Assembly (NCBI GenBank): GCA_035048485.1
Contig: CM068580.1
Location: 58,888,983-58,952,982, forward strand
Source of the DNA: Pteria penguin
Lineage: Eukaryota; Mollusca; Bivalvia; Pterioida; Pteriidae
Reading direction: 5' to 3'
DNA: 64,000 bases
Positions 47,601 through 56,681 of this stretch are shown here, piece after piece. Below the pieces are notes generated by a model. It ran no database searches, was not told where the DNA came from, and was given only the letters and a program-made list of their open reading frames with translations. A program made the translations under genes and the position numbers. The first letter of the stretch is position 1. Each line of letters opens with the position of its first letter.

Positions 47601-48586
47601 ACTTGAGTTTGTTGATTGATGAGAATGATGAGCTGAAACAAATAGTGAGTCACATGACTAAAGACAACAGTAGACTGGAACAAGACAACAGTAGACTGGA
47701 ACAAGACAACAGTAGGCTGGAGGAGACATTGACTAGTGTGACTGAGACGTTAACTAGTGTGAGTGAGGATAAGAGTAGACTGGAGGAGACATTGACTAGT
47801 GTGACTGAGACATTGACTAGTGTGACTGAGGATAAGAGTAGACTGGAGGAGACATTGACTAGTGTGACTGAGGATAAGAGTAGACTGGAGGAGACATTGA
47901 CTAGTGTGACTGAGGATAAGAGTAGACTGGAGGAGACATTGACTAGTGTGACTGAGATATTGACTAGTGTGACTGAGGATAAGAGTAGACTGGAGGAGAC
48001 ATTGACTAGTGTGACTGAGGATAAGAGTAGACTGGAGGAGACATTGACTAGTATGACTGAGGATAAGAGTAGACTGGAGGAGACATTGACTAGTGTGACT
48101 GAGGATAAGAGTAGACTGGAGGAGACATTGACTAGTGTGACTGAGGATAAGAGTAGACTGGAGGAGACATTGACTAGTGTGACTGAGGATAAGAGTAGAC
48201 TGGAGGAGACATTGATTAGTGTGACTGAGGATAAGAGTAGACTGGAGGAGACATTGACTAGTGTGACTGTAGATAAGAGTAGACTGGAGGAGACATTGAC
48301 TAGTGTGACTGAAGATAAGAGTAGACTGGAGGAGACATTGACTAGTGTGACTGAAGATAAGAGTAGACTGGAGGAGACATTGACTAGTGTGACTGTAGAT
48401 AAGAGTAGACTGGAGGAGACATTGACTAGTGTGACTGAAGATAAGAGTAGACTGGAACAGAATAATACCCACATGAAAAGGCAGCTCATCTTTTTCCAAA
48501 GTATGACCATATGTTTCCTTTTATGTTTTGTATTAATAGCAATATTTCATTCAGGAATAAATTTGAACATTCATCATTCATCATAG
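29678..48586 (+). CDS. Six-exon gene for a 623-aa coiled-coil, tail-anchored protein; function unknown
   Basis: Proposed join 29678-29699, 40771-40854, 41351-41494, 43245-43352, 44269-44319, 47124-48586. Every intron has GT..AG borders and is phase 1, each junction rebuilds a glycine codon (G|GN), and the total is 624 codons including the stop. Residues 8-137 form a basic/aromatic region with no family I recognise; it contains an apparent duplicated unit (YDLIIARTGQKP..EFKKYI and YDRFILQQGRPP..EFEKYI). From about 140 the protein is coiled coil: a unique Gln/Glu/Leu-rich segment, then residues about 335-580 with 16 SRLEETL repeats of 14 aa (three extended to 21 aa). The C-terminus has one membrane span (about 591-611, LIFFQSMTICFLLCFVLIAI) and a 12-residue tail, so a tail-anchored protein facing the cytosol, as in golgins or membrane tethers, is plausible by analogy. 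Exon 1 is the least certain, as it lies 11 kb from exon 2; exons 2-6 are well supported. Confidence 0.72.
30101..30484. mobile_element. AGACCC-ended MITE, diverged copy (intron 1)
   Basis: The ends AATAGACCCCATCATATTAC and GCTTAACATGAAAAGGTCTA are imperfect inverted repeats. They match those of the element at 43845-44197, including inner GACATTTTGAGGG and ACATTGCTATTTGTTGC segments. Non-coding. Confidence 0.55.
30485..32099. other. Intron 1 sequence, nothing recognised
   Basis: AT-rich with A and T runs. Short ORFs have no domain resemblance. Confidence 0.4.
32100..32330 (+). mobile_element. Old SINE family A-like copy (intron 1)
   Basis: TCCAGGTTTAAGTACTGCC (eroded B-box), GAACAAGACAGTTATAACCAAG, ACATTAAAAATCCCTAATTGCTT and GATGCATAAGACTTAAG follow the family core order with many substitutions. 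Confidence 0.5.
33149..36949 (-). CDS. LINE ORF2: AP-like endonuclease and reverse transcriptase
   Basis: 1266 aa, the usual size for L1-type ORF2. The endonuclease covers residues 1-235: VNCQGL (9-14), QDTHF (39-43, where most L1 proteins have E instead of D), GDFN (141-144), RLDYIL (203-208) and SDHS (228-231). The reverse transcriptase covers about 465-750: NNKSPGSDGYTAEFF, NWRPITLLNVFYKLI, LIDFEKAFDS with catalytic Asp603, RRGCRQGDPVAPYIFLL and YADD (703-706), all complete. A zinc-knuckle-like C-terminus (LCSFCDENIETIPHLFLEC, about 1140-1160) matches the CxxC..H..C motif common downstream of such RTs. It nicks genomic DNA and copies the element's RNA at the nick. Confidence 0.95.
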   Translation of the reverse strand: MSDTITIATVNCQGLATSSKRKDCLNYYKARNYSIICFQDTHFVPDLEPYIESQWGYKCIFNSYTSNSRGVAIFFNNNFELKIFKEKKDGNGNLLAVDLSINDIRITLVNIYGPNTDSPAFFENIREVLLDFDNLYFILCGDFNIAIDPDLDTYNYSNINNPNAREKLLELLEDFRITDYFRILNPDKRIYTWHKKNPIKQGRLDYILTSENLSNIIEKFSIKTGYRSDHSIVVLELKFNDFIRGRGLWKFNNALLNDKIYVQKVKDTISKIKDQYQNPNGTINDKYSIDDSLFLEALLLEVRGITISYSSFKKKERTKAEQSLIAEIEDLEQNKTTNFSLIENKKTELENLRREYLQGHIIRSKAQWVEEGEKPSRYFCNLESRNFINKTIKKIDSDGKIIHDQAGVLKAVKTFYEGLYSSKESELCDIDLNTIFKNCSFEIPKLNDHIAETLENDISETEILSVLKNMKNNKSPGSDGYTAEFFKFFWRDLKTIITNAVNDVFCKKKLPISQRLGIITCIPKGDKPRQFLTNWRPITLLNVFYKLISGCICQRIKGTLNELISPSQTGFLPGRYIGENTRLVYDLMAFTEKNNIPGLLVLIDFEKAFDSIAWSFVYKTLHFFGFGKNIIDWIKILNNEIKASVLQCGFLSDQINIRRGCRQGDPVAPYIFLLCAEVLYILIKQNHDIKGIVINNFEHKVSQYADDTSLFLDGSKKSLFMALETLEYFSKMSGLKINAAKTKVIWIGSKKFSDQVFHHSRWKLVWGSTKFSLLGINFSVNLNEIIDLNFKIQIPRIKAQLKQWSRRILTPIGRVTVIKTIIVPKLNHLFLALPNPKQEVLSSLNQDFCRFIWGTKRNKVKRDVMTQHHELGGLNMVNIENFLSSLKCTWIKRLLKGNQSWMHIFKANFGENFSDFLLNFGDSFIFKTSVTSPNDFWKDVFLEWHKVLTMYNYKLTTESVLLGVFSPVWHSSNILIDKHPIFFQNWYNKEIKIINDFLDDNGKILSKQDFEGKFNIFIGTMQYNSISSAISVYLRKIGLNSQSYEKIELPYIPYHLMCFFSNSKCSTSIYKLLNEKNIQPSGILKWKNELSHIVEFSNPTYFFKTCFKTTKDTSVQWLQYRILHRILPTNAYLKKIKIKSSDLCSFCDENIETIPHLFLECSYVLHIWNSLSLHIYENISKRVGFNTINVIFGEKPCKNNFVLNFIILYTKQYIYVCSKQNKLPSLRGLLYHIKFKYNIAKYIAIKNFEFRKFCCLWDEWEEIFHF
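37426..38325 (-). CDS. LINE ORF1: coiled-coil RNA-binding protein
   Basis: 299 aa. An N-terminal Lys/Glu-rich stretch leads into a long predicted coiled coil (about residues 30-140). An RRM-like domain and C-terminal part follow, with SRKNNIKLCGV (about 158) and RPILIKMKN, matching the layout of L1 ORF1 proteins that trimerise and chaperone the element's RNA. It lies upstream of ORF2 on the same strand, which fits the bicistronic L1 plan. The start is the first ATG in the frame, 250 bp from the inferred 5' end. Confidence 0.85.
   Translation of the reverse strand: MNKPLTEYFERMTTRRMSNSKTEKSNSTVEKNKERDDFEIIKNELKLLKDQLCKTVKIEDMRSMVKSLVEEIMKRDEEMIKNKIEDALNKAEESYMKKVDDLNDKIDVLMMENETLREKLSETNKRLTANEKLLTETHRTTKEAIRKGNYNEQYSRKNNIKLCGVREQKGENTMECVNKILSDTIGTTIPPENVIAIHRIPGRKDQHRPILIKMKNNSCKSVVMRKRSQLKRSPGGYKFVDDVTKLNSDLINDIMKHQNCQSAWYFNGSVYGQPKGSERRIRFDIYDDIDAKLRNPDKH
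38603..38652 (+). repeat. Solo right end of the GCTCAC/GTGAGC element
   Basis: GTGCTCAGATGAGCCATAAA followed by CCCATTTGGGCTTCTTGTT resembles the closing segment of the elements at 1371-3231 and 44797-46456. No left end is nearby. Confidence 0.5.
38653..40770. other. Intron 1, 3' part
   Basis: No exon is recognised. An unassigned repeat-like stretch at about 39200-39475 (GTATTGCATGGGACTTTAAA; CATGGAGTGGCATAAAACAG) may be an old SINE, but no promoter boxes are preserved. Confidence 0.35.
41574..41769. mobile_element. Foldback MITE with arms of about 55 bp (intron 3)
   Basis: The left arm TTGGGTCTTTTCTTTATACA GAGTTATTTCCCAT and the right arm ATGGGAAATAACTCTGTATA GCGAAAAGACCCAA are near-perfect inverted repeats. 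They continue inward to a GATATTTTATGTCAAA / TTTGACGTGAGATACC pair. 196 bp, non-coding. Confidence 0.8.
42190..42500. repeat. Cluster of direct and inverted copies of an AGACATGTTTTCCAAT unit (intron 3)
   Basis: Direct copies (GAAAGACATGTTTTCCAATG) occur near 42206, 42244 and 42287. Inverted copies (ATTGGAAAACATGTCTTTCACTTCATGAATGAGACC and variants) are near 42312-42390, and a further forward variant is at 42400-42425. The layout predicts a strong cruciform. Origin unknown. Confidence 0.7.
42895..43165 (+). mobile_element. SINE family A (intron 3)
   Basis: The head GGCATGGCTCAAAGGATGAG and the B-box CTGGGTTCGACTCC are followed by the core GTCTTTCGGTTGAGACAGTA, CATGGTAGGCTTTGCGCAG, AAAAGATCCCTCACTGCTTC and CGTTGCAAAGGTA. 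It ends in a GAATCAATCAAA tail. The insertion is sense to the host gene. Confidence 0.75.
43510..43720 (+). mobile_element. Fragment of SINE family A-like core (intron 4)
   Basis: TTTTTCTGATGAAACAATGA, AATGAGGTCTCAG and AAGAGATCCCTATAGTG keep the core order. The head is missing. Confidence 0.4.
43845..44197. mobile_element. AGACCC-ended MITE with TIRs of about 60 bp (intron 4)
   Basis: Left AGACCCTTTCATGTTAACTG..TGATGTTTTGAGTGGCAAAA pairs with right TTTGCCACTCAAAACATC..CAGTTAACGTGAAAGGGTCT. 353 bp, non-coding. It lies 71 bp before exon 5. A diverged relative is in intron 1 of the same gene. Confidence 0.8.
44797..46456 (+). mobile_element. GCTCAC/GTGAGC-ended element, copy 2 (intron 5)
   Basis: It starts TAGCTCACCTGAGCCAAAG and ends TACTCAGGTGAGCGATATAG..GCACTTGGGCCTCTTGTTA, the same termini as 1371-3231. 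Its interior differs: two 502 bp-spaced copies of a block containing CAGAAAAGTGTCAT, AGTTAATTGATA and GTCAATATCTCAATTTTT (from 45161 and 45663), plus a G-run near 45320. A fragment of the same right end is at 46722-46760. Non-coding. Confidence 0.65.
47704..48459 (+). repeat. Coding 42/63 bp tandem repeat in the last exon
   Basis: Encodes 16 SRLEETL units with consensus DKSRLEETLTSVTE; units 1, 2 and 5 carry an extra TETLTSVSE-type heptad (21 aa). Units are nearly identical in DNA (GAGTAGACTGGAGGAGACAT recurs), with only single-base variants such as GTA for GAG and ATT for ACT. Because the period is a multiple of 3, antisense frames also stay open; these are not genes. Leu, Leu and Val fall at coiled-coil core positions (spacing 4-3), and both unit lengths are whole heptads, so register is kept. 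Confidence 0.95.
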
Positions 48587-51500
48587 CATTCTATGAAAGA
48601 AATTCAGTATTTTATATTTATCATATATTGTTATAAGTTAGCTAAGACAGTGTGTGTATTGTATAGAAAAAAAAGAGTAAGATGATTTATCTGCCCTTGA
48701 TAAAAATTCTCTCACTTTCTGCATGGCTATATAATGGTGACCACTATTGATCATGTCCCACCATGGAACGTACAGATAAGAAAGTAAAAGAAAGTTTAAT
48801 TAGTAGTCATTGCACAATTTTTATATGACTCCTTTTCCACTTTCACAGACTTACTAAATAAAGTTACAGATAACTGACAAGTCACCTTATTTAAAATGAC
48901 CTATAAGTAATGATGTTCTGTATGGAGGATAATATAAATTTTCTTGTTTGTTCTTTGTTGTTTAATGTTTTAAGTTATTTTTCAATGATATTAAGGCAGC
49001 ATGAGCAGGGGAGGATCCAAATTTGGACCTGCTGCTAAGTGTAATTAAAAGGATCTGCAGTATGTGAAGTAAATTTTGAAAGGGATGGCAGACAATTGTC
49101 TCCACCTATAGATGTACACCTTGCAGGGTTCAGTGCTCTGAAAGTATGGCACTGGTTACCTTCATATGAGTTATGAATTGCTAATATTTCAACCATGGTG
49201 GAGCTTCATTTGTATGGAAGTGTGACAATTCATTTGTATGGAAGTATGACATTTTATTGTGTGGAGGAATGACATTGTATTTGTATGGAAGTATGCTATT
49301 TCATTTGCATTGAAGGATGATATATGTATATTTTGTAGATATGTATGTATATACATGTAAGTATATTTTATTGTACAAATTGACTAAGTGCTGTTCTTGT
49401 AAAAAAGTGGAAGATGGAAGTATATTAAATAATGATTTTAGTAAAAATAAACAGTTATCATTATCTTCTCATGTCAATATAGAGTCATTCATAACAGACA
49501 ACAAAACTTTTGGCAGCATGTATCCACAAATTGGGGTTTTTTTATATATAGATGTCTCAGGACTTCATGGTATCACAAAGTAAGCAGGATTCACTGTTTC
49601 TTAATCAGTATGCACATCATGTCATCTCATGTTGAATCTTCCTGTTGAAAGCAGCAATTCATTGTTAAATCAGATATGCATATGTAAACATACATACATT
49701 AAACAATGTTAAACTTTTTGGGTACATGTACTAATTTACAGGTTAACTTAAATGAGATTAAATGTTTTTAAAAAATTAGATATTTGTTCTTATAACATTT
49801 TGAATTACTTTGGAATTCATTATATAATATGCTTAAGAGAAATTTGTTTGAAAATTGATTTAATTCTAGGTCATAATGATCTTGATGCGTATAGGCTTTG
49901 ATCTGTTAGAATCAACTTTCAGAAATTTGCTTTATTTATTGTTTATTGCCAGTTGTTGCTGTTAGGGCATTAATGTATCATAAACATTTCAGTTTGATGT
50001 ATAGATGTATGCAATGAATCAGTATGATAAGTGCTGGCTTAGTCAATTAAGTCCATTTGTTATCATATTATGAAATATATCGAGTATGCTATATTTGTTT
50101 TGCTTTATGTGTATCATTTCACATATTTGCAATTTTACATGGCTTTCTGGATCCATGATAGTTAATTTATTTGTGTGTTGTACAGCACATCATGTTACTG
50201 AATTCTTTTCTGTAAGGAGTTTACCATGTTTTCTGTGTCTCTTTCTCTCTCTCCCTCTCTACCATTGTTTTTTGTATGCTGCAGGGCACATTCTCTTTAT
50301 TATTGTTGCCTTTCCTCTACGTGCTGCAGTGTATATTTTGTCCTTAATATCAGATTTGCATTCAACTTATTTTTAACTTGATTACTCCACTAAAGAGTTT
50401 TTATCATATTTTATATTGCCCTTTTGTAATGTATGGTTATAAAGTGTGGACATTTTGTATTTAAACTGACTGATGCACAAGTTTATTTGAAAGAACTTTA
50501 ACACCCTGATGTGGTGTGTTGTGCCGTATACTTGTATATACTTGTAATAGAAAAATTAAGTGCTTTAGTGTGAAATATTTTTATTTCATGTATTTTGATT
50601 TAACTTAATTTGTACATAATTTTATCATAAGAAACTTTAAAAATCTCTGTGTGTTTGTGATGTCTTTGATGTACTGTAGAATCTGAATTTGATACTGGAA
50701 TAAAAGTACCACTAAAGTTCTGCTATAAATTATTAGGACAATTCGAGTTACTGGTCTTTTAATGTAAATGGTCATAAAATACTACTTTTCAACATCTGTT
50801 GTAGCTTAGTGTATATATAAGCTGTGTGCAACTGTTGTTTCAAATTCTATGAAAAATCCATGTAAAATACAATGCATAAAAATATAATGTTAATTGAAAT
50901 ATTAGGTTGTTTCCTCAAAATTTAATAATTCATGTAATATGATGTATTGCAATAATATACTATTTTTTAGATATTGCATATAAAATCATGTGTCAAGAAA
51001 GTAGATATGCAAGTTTGTTGTTGAAAAGAAAGCAGCAGAAATATGTTGTTTTAAATCTGTGTGTTGTTTGAATCAAAAATCCCAATATACAGCATATATA
51101 TTGGTTAATTCTCAAAAACCAGTTTTTACTTCAACCTTGTTAAAAAAAAAATTATGATTATTTTTATCTTTCTATGTTTTAACATTTATTGATATGTATA
51201 TGTGAATGGCAGCTGAAAGGTTACAATGATTTGTGTGTATATAAATAAGAATGTATATACTTACTAGAGACATGTAAATTTTCAAATAATTGCATTGCTA
51301 TTTCCATCGTTTTCATATGGAGATATTCTGATAACATTATTATTTGTATCTTAATGTAGACTTTGCATGAATAAGATTAGTATTTGTGCACTCAGTTGCA
51401 GCTCATTATGTATCTTAAATGGAAAAAAATGTTGCTACAACTTTTTATGAATAAATAACCATTATGATTAAAGAAAATTGATGTTTTCAACAAGAGAAAA

Positions 51501-53074
51501 CATTAACCTTCTTAGGTGATATGAATGTAGTGACATCTGTCTGAGAGTGGTAAAGTGTAAGGAATTTGTGATTGTAAATAGTGTTAAAACTAGTTTTGCC
51601 TCAAAATCTTATATAGAATCTGTTCATGATAATTGAATAACAGATACATATAAAACCTCAGATGATTAGATTTGCTTGGAAGAAAATTCAATTCACACAT
51701 CAAATGGAGAGTTTAATGATGAATTTATATTTATGTAAAAACTTATTTTTGGACAATGGAATCTCTACATATTTTTAAAGTTATTCCTTTTTTCATAGAA
51801 ATATCTGAACAATTTCATACAAATCTTTATCGCAAATGTTGAGATACTCAGACTTAAGGAATACTTAAAATACTTCTAAAACATACATATGAATACAGAT
51901 GTATTTATTTTCGGTATTGGTTTCGGTTTGTTTTTTTTTTTTCATTATTTTGCAATATTTTTTCTTTCAATTTACAACATTTTTACCAACATACAGCTTG
52001 TAATACAAGTTTGATTTTGTAAAAGTTGTTCATTTGTAATTTGATGTATATTAGATGCCATAGATTTTATATAAGATTTAGTTCTTACATTTCTACACAT
52101 TATACTGGTGCAGTAAGTTCCCGGACAAGTTTTGAAGTTTTAGGCAATCAACTTTTTTTTTTTTTTTACAGTAGATTAAAATACATGAAGTTTAGTGTAG
52201 TACATTGTCTACCCTTTATATATATATATATATAACAATGTCAAGTTTGTGATAAAACTCATGCATTAATCAATCAATTTATGCAGTTTTTTAATGTGAT
52301 GAATGAAAAAAGATAGAAGGCATAAATTAAAAATTTACTGGAAAAATCTGATTCTCCTTTAAATATCATTTATTTCATATTAAAATTTTGTCCGTTATGC
52401 TCAAACCAGCAAAACGTCTGGAAACTGTTACTGGCTGGGGACTGCTACTGTACCAGTGAACGTCCTAAATTTTGTCAAACTTTACATACACATGTATAAT
52501 AAAACAATTTATATTATCAAACACAGTTTATCAATAAAATGTATGAAGTCTTAAAAATGAATTGTGTCTTTTTTGTTAGAATATTTTCCTAACCTATTAC
52601 TAGTGGTAACACCACTGTACATGCTGTATTTGTTACAATGCTCTACGGGACTAGGGACTGGTATCTGCCAACCAGTATGCCAGTGTGTTATACTTCCTCG
52701 TGTGTATTCAGGAGTGATTTAGTACTTGGCTTTTGATGCGGGGAATCTCTGTTAGATTGTACTGTATTGTATTAAACCAAAAGGTCTAGACACAAGACAT
52801 GATCTCGGAGGAACCTGCAACAGAGCTACAAAAGCTTCATTTCAACTGTATATTTATCAATACATGTAATATGGCTTACCACCTTAATATTCTGAAAAGA
52901 TAAATGAATATTTTGAACATTTTGTAGAAACCTATTGGTTGAAATAAAAAGTATTACTTTAGTAATGGGTTAAATGTAATAAGGTGAACATTATTAAGTT
53001 TGTGCATAATGCAAATCTTTTTCACGCATTAAAAATTGTAGAGTACTTTATGTGACAAAATTAGAATGAAACTT
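48587..53074 (+). other. Probable 3' UTR then intergenic
   Basis: AT-rich, T-rich, with no conserved exon. AATAAA signals occur at 50699-50704 and elsewhere, so the transcript end cannot be fixed. A short repeat, TTTGTATGGAAGTATGAC, occurs near 49209-49300. Confidence 0.4.
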
Positions 53075-53213
53075 GCCGTGAAGGTCTCCTCCATGAAGAG
53101 GTCACCTGCTGTAAAGGTCACCTCCATGAAGAAGTCACTTGTTGTAAAGGTCACCTCAATGAAGAAGTCATCTGCCGTAAAGGTCACCTCCACCTGCCTG
53201 TTAAGGTCACTAA
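53075..53213. repeat. Minisatellite, about 34 bp unit, four copies
   Basis: Units of the type GTAAAGGTCACCTCCATGAA GAAGTCACCTGCT recur from 53081 to about 53213, with variants (GTCTCC, TCACTT, TCATCT). Confidence 0.8.
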
Positions 53214-54829
53214 ATTAATTCTCATTTTCTGTTGTAAAAAGGTCCCCTATGTTAAAAGATCACTTTCAACTTGAGTGAACTTTACAAACAAGTTGGTTTA
53301 AGTACATGTATTTGGTATGTTTACATATTTGAGGTGGAACAAGTACAGTGTATAGCTAAAAGCTTATGTTCAAATAGATCCATACATGTGCTTAGATTCC
53401 TTTAGCTATTTTATAAGTTTAACATAAGACGAGATTTGCTTCATCCAGCAATATGTGTACAGTTATATATTTGTTCACAAAATAAGCCATCTTTTCAGCA
53501 TTTAGGAGAGTTATTACATATTCTATTGGTCACTAACACCCAGAAGTAAATACAGCCATGTAGGTTACTTTTACTAGTCTATGTCGGTGATAAACAGTTG
53601 TGATTTTCTTTTTTTAAAAAAAAATAATTATTTGTTTTTATAAATATAATCTAATAAAGTACCTTTAAAGAGGCAATAAATTCTCACATAATGTCTTGTA
53701 ATTTTAAACGGTATTTCGTGGTTGGGAATCGGTAATCCTGAAAAAAAAATCCGCGATACTAGCACAAACAACAGTTCAAACTTTAACCATTCTGTCAAGT
53801 TTAGAATCACAACTATATACGCAAAAATATATCTTTCGTTATTCTTTGATTAGTAACTATAGCTGTGTACCTCTGAGAACGTCAAAACACCTGGCGTTGC
53901 ATGCTCTCCATGATAGCCTGTTAGGGGACGACCATTTGTTTCTGAGGGGGTGGGGGTGGGGGGAGGCTTTCAAATTTGAGATTCTTTATTTTCAGATCTT
54001 TGAAGGATGGAATATTTATTTCCTTGATATCCTGGAACAGATTATTCATTTACTTGACTTTTTTGTCGCCAATACATTGTAAATAGTTGTAATATATGCC
54101 ATTAACAAAACACATGCTAAAATAAAGTAAATTTAACAAATAAAATGTAATCACTACTTTAATTGCATAGCTCTTTTTACTATTAGATTCTATAGTAAAG
54201 TGTTTAGTCTCTCTCAGTCTCTGACATCCAGGGGTAGAATTTCCATTTATGACTAGCATATAAATGAGGGATGGACAACTCGAAGGGAAATCGGGGAAAG
54301 GGATTGGATATTCGCGGCAAGGGGACGCGAATGACACTATTGCGAACAAGAACCTGAAGAGAAAGTCTCTCAGAAAGCAGATGATAGAGCCCTTGTCTCC
54401 CGTCTGCCCCTCTAAATTGACATGCAAATATATTTTTAAAAAGCAACATTTCGCTTACGTTTTGTCAAATATGTTAAATAATACGATTTGTTCAATGCTA
54501 TAAATTCCACTGAAATTTAAGTTATACAGTTAAACTACTACATATTATAATATAAGTAGCAATCTGGCGAGCGAAGCGAGCCGGAAAAAATCAACGCGTT
54601 TTCTATAGAACATTCAACATTCAAAATTGCATGATCTGGTATATGTACATTCTAGCAGCCAAGATATTTATTTTCATTTCAAAGTCAGAATATTTATTTC
54701 CAAAAAGTGCCAGCTCCTCCCCCTCCCCTCCGGAATCAAATGGTCGTCTCCTTATTGTATCTACTTCGAGATCGCCTGGTGTACGTTACATTAACTCCGA
54801 GATGGCCCGACCTTGTATCCACACCGAGA
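53214..54829. other. Intergenic, nothing recognised
   Basis: A motif GGCGAGCGAAGCGAGCC at about 54566 stands out as GC-rich and partly palindromic. Several overlapping short ORFs at 53.8-54.5 kb have no recognisable domain. Confidence 0.35.
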
Positions 54830-55117
54830 TCTCCTGAGGTTGTATCCACTCCACGATCCCCACTAACTTCTGAGCCTGAAGTGTCCTTCCTTGAAGTTGA
54901 CGAATCGTTTGCCGTCCCAATGTCTATCCACGAACAATCGATAGTTGATGGTGATGACCATTTCCCCATGGAATTGGATGGTGGTGAGCATGATGTAACA
55001 CATAAAGTTGTAAAACAAGGAACGAAGAAAGGCCAGAAGAAATTGGTAAACAGTGTCAGTGTTTATTCTGGGGATCGGCTAACTCGCTTCCAATTGGCGT
55101 TGTACAAAGTGAAGTAA
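54830..55117 (+). pseudogene. Possible remnant of a FLYWCH-type, transposon-related protein
   Basis: An acidic, Pro/Ser-rich frame leads to HDVTHKVVKQGTKKGQKKLV, which resembles the start of FLYWCH zinc fingers (YEVVEQGTxKGxxKLVD) found in many MULE-associated proteins. The expected downstream Cys/His residues and WRC motif are absent and the frame ends at 55117. I infer a degraded fragment; an unrelated exon is not excluded. Confidence 0.35.
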
Positions 55118-55461
55118 ACTCGTCAAGTGACGCAAACTAGTGCCAACCTCTTCAGAGGGACTAAAGATGACGTTCATCTCCTAGAACCAGGTGTATCCAT
55201 AGCAATTAGGATAACGGCTGAAACCATAATGCGGCCCTTTTAGACTCTCTTAGAGACTTGATATAAGTAAAATATTTACGATTTGTCTGAAGTTGTTTTG
55301 TAAAACGGACCCTTGCAACAACTTAAACACAGTGGCAAAATCCGGAAAACATACACAAGTCATCTGCAGGACAAGCAAAACACTTAAAACTTCAAATCTA
55401 CTCCAGATATGATAAAATATATATACTATAACAATTTTCAACCTCAAATTTCTAATATTTG

Positions 55462-56009
55462 TAAAAAAAAAAGCATTTCGTCAGTTAAATGTTTTAAAGA
55501 GAATTGGAACACGTCTTAATAGACAAGGTAGACTTGCTGTATACCATACTTTTATTATGTAAAATTTTAATTACCCTCCTTTAGCGTGGCACTTCTGTGG
55601 TGAAGCTGAGACAAAGAAACTTGAAAAATTACAGGAGCCTGCTTTACATTTTATATATAAAGATCATGACAGTTTCTATGAATCACTTTTATTTCAATCA
55701 AAGATGCCAAGCCTGAAATTAAGGATGATCAAAATTTTAGCATTAGAGACTTTTAAGATTATACATAGAGAATCTCCTGTTTACCTTCATGATCTTACTT
55801 TGAAAAACAACTTTTATTCTGTCAGGTATAGAAATTTAGCAGAGGTACCACAGGTGAGAACCACATGTTTGGGTCTTAATCCTTTTCGTTTAATTGAGGC
55901 AATGTTATGGAACTCCCTTCCCAACTCTTTTAGACAAATTTCTTCATTTAATCAATTCAAATCGCAGATCAACAATTGGGAAGGGGAGTCCTTCAGTGCT
56001 TGCTCTTGA
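55462..56009 (+). pseudogene. C-terminal fragment of a non-LTR retrotransposon reverse transcriptase
   Basis: One frame reads KAFRQLNVLKRIGTRLNRQG, then, after a TAA stop at about 55560, NFNYPPLAWHFCGEAETKKL, EKLQEPALHFIYKDHDSFYE, LKLRMIKILALETFKIIHRE, QVRTTCLGLNPFRLIEAMLW and NSLPNSFRQISSFNQFKSQI, ending at TGA 56010-56012. This order is characteristic of the RT thumb and C-terminal region of CR1/Jockey-like LINEs in invertebrates. The copy is 5'-truncated, as is usual for LINE insertions. The satellite-like array begins a few bases after its stop. Confidence 0.75.
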
Positions 56010-56566
56010 TATGCATAATAATTACTGTACAACTATTGTGTTGTTGTGTGCAGCTTATTGCTAAATTTGTGTGCAGCTTATTGCTTAATAATTACTGTAC
56101 AGCAATTGTGTTGTTGTGCACAGCTTATTGCTTGATTACTGTACAGCTAGTGTGTTGTTGTGTGCGGCTTATTGCTTGATTACTGTACAGCTATTGTATT
56201 GCTGTGCACAGCTTATTGCTTGATAATTACTGTACAGCTATTGTGTTGTTGTGTGCAGCTTATTGCTTAATAATTACTGTACAGCAATTGTGTTGTTGTG
56301 CACAGCTTATTGCTTGATTACTGTACAGCTAGTGTGTTGTTGTGTGCGGCTTATTGCTTAATTACTGTACAGTTATTGTATTGTTGTGCACAGCTTATTG
56401 CTTGATAATTACTGTACAGTTATTGTGTTGTTGTGTGCAGCTTATTGCTTAATTACTGTACAGCTATTGTGTTGTTGTGTGCAAGCTTATTGCTTAATAA
56501 TCAATATGCAGCTATCGTGTTGTTATGTGCAGTTAAATGCTTAATAATTACTGTTCAGCTATTGCG

Positions 56567-56681
56567 TAGTCCCAGACCCCCTGCCCATTTCCCACTTTTG
56601 ATATAGGCGGTTTGTGGGAGAGGGTTAGGGTTACAAATCGCCGATATCAAAAGTGGGAGAAAGGAAGAGAATCTCGGACTA
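56567..56681. mobile_element. 115 bp MITE in the satellite, longer copy
   Basis: The inverted ends are TAGTCCCAGA..TTTCCCACTTTTGATAT and ATATCAAAAGTGGGAGAAAG..TCTCGGACTA. Flanking array sequence reads GCTATTGCG before and AGCATTTGTG after. Confidence 0.75.

Noticed and set aside
47650..48510. Long antisense ORFs (286 and 249 codons) rich in SSLLLSSVTLVNV and LLQSTLILSHTSQ
   Set aside because: They are the reverse reading of the 42 bp coding repeat. The period is a multiple of 3, so all frames without a stop in one unit stay open.
54050..54503. Overlapping ORFs of about 80-125 codons on both strands near 54.2 kb
   Set aside because: No domain, no splice support and no preferred strand; composition looks like non-coding DNA.
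56623..56636. Telomere-like GGGTTAGGG motif
   Set aside because: Only about two units, inside a MITE arm; no array.
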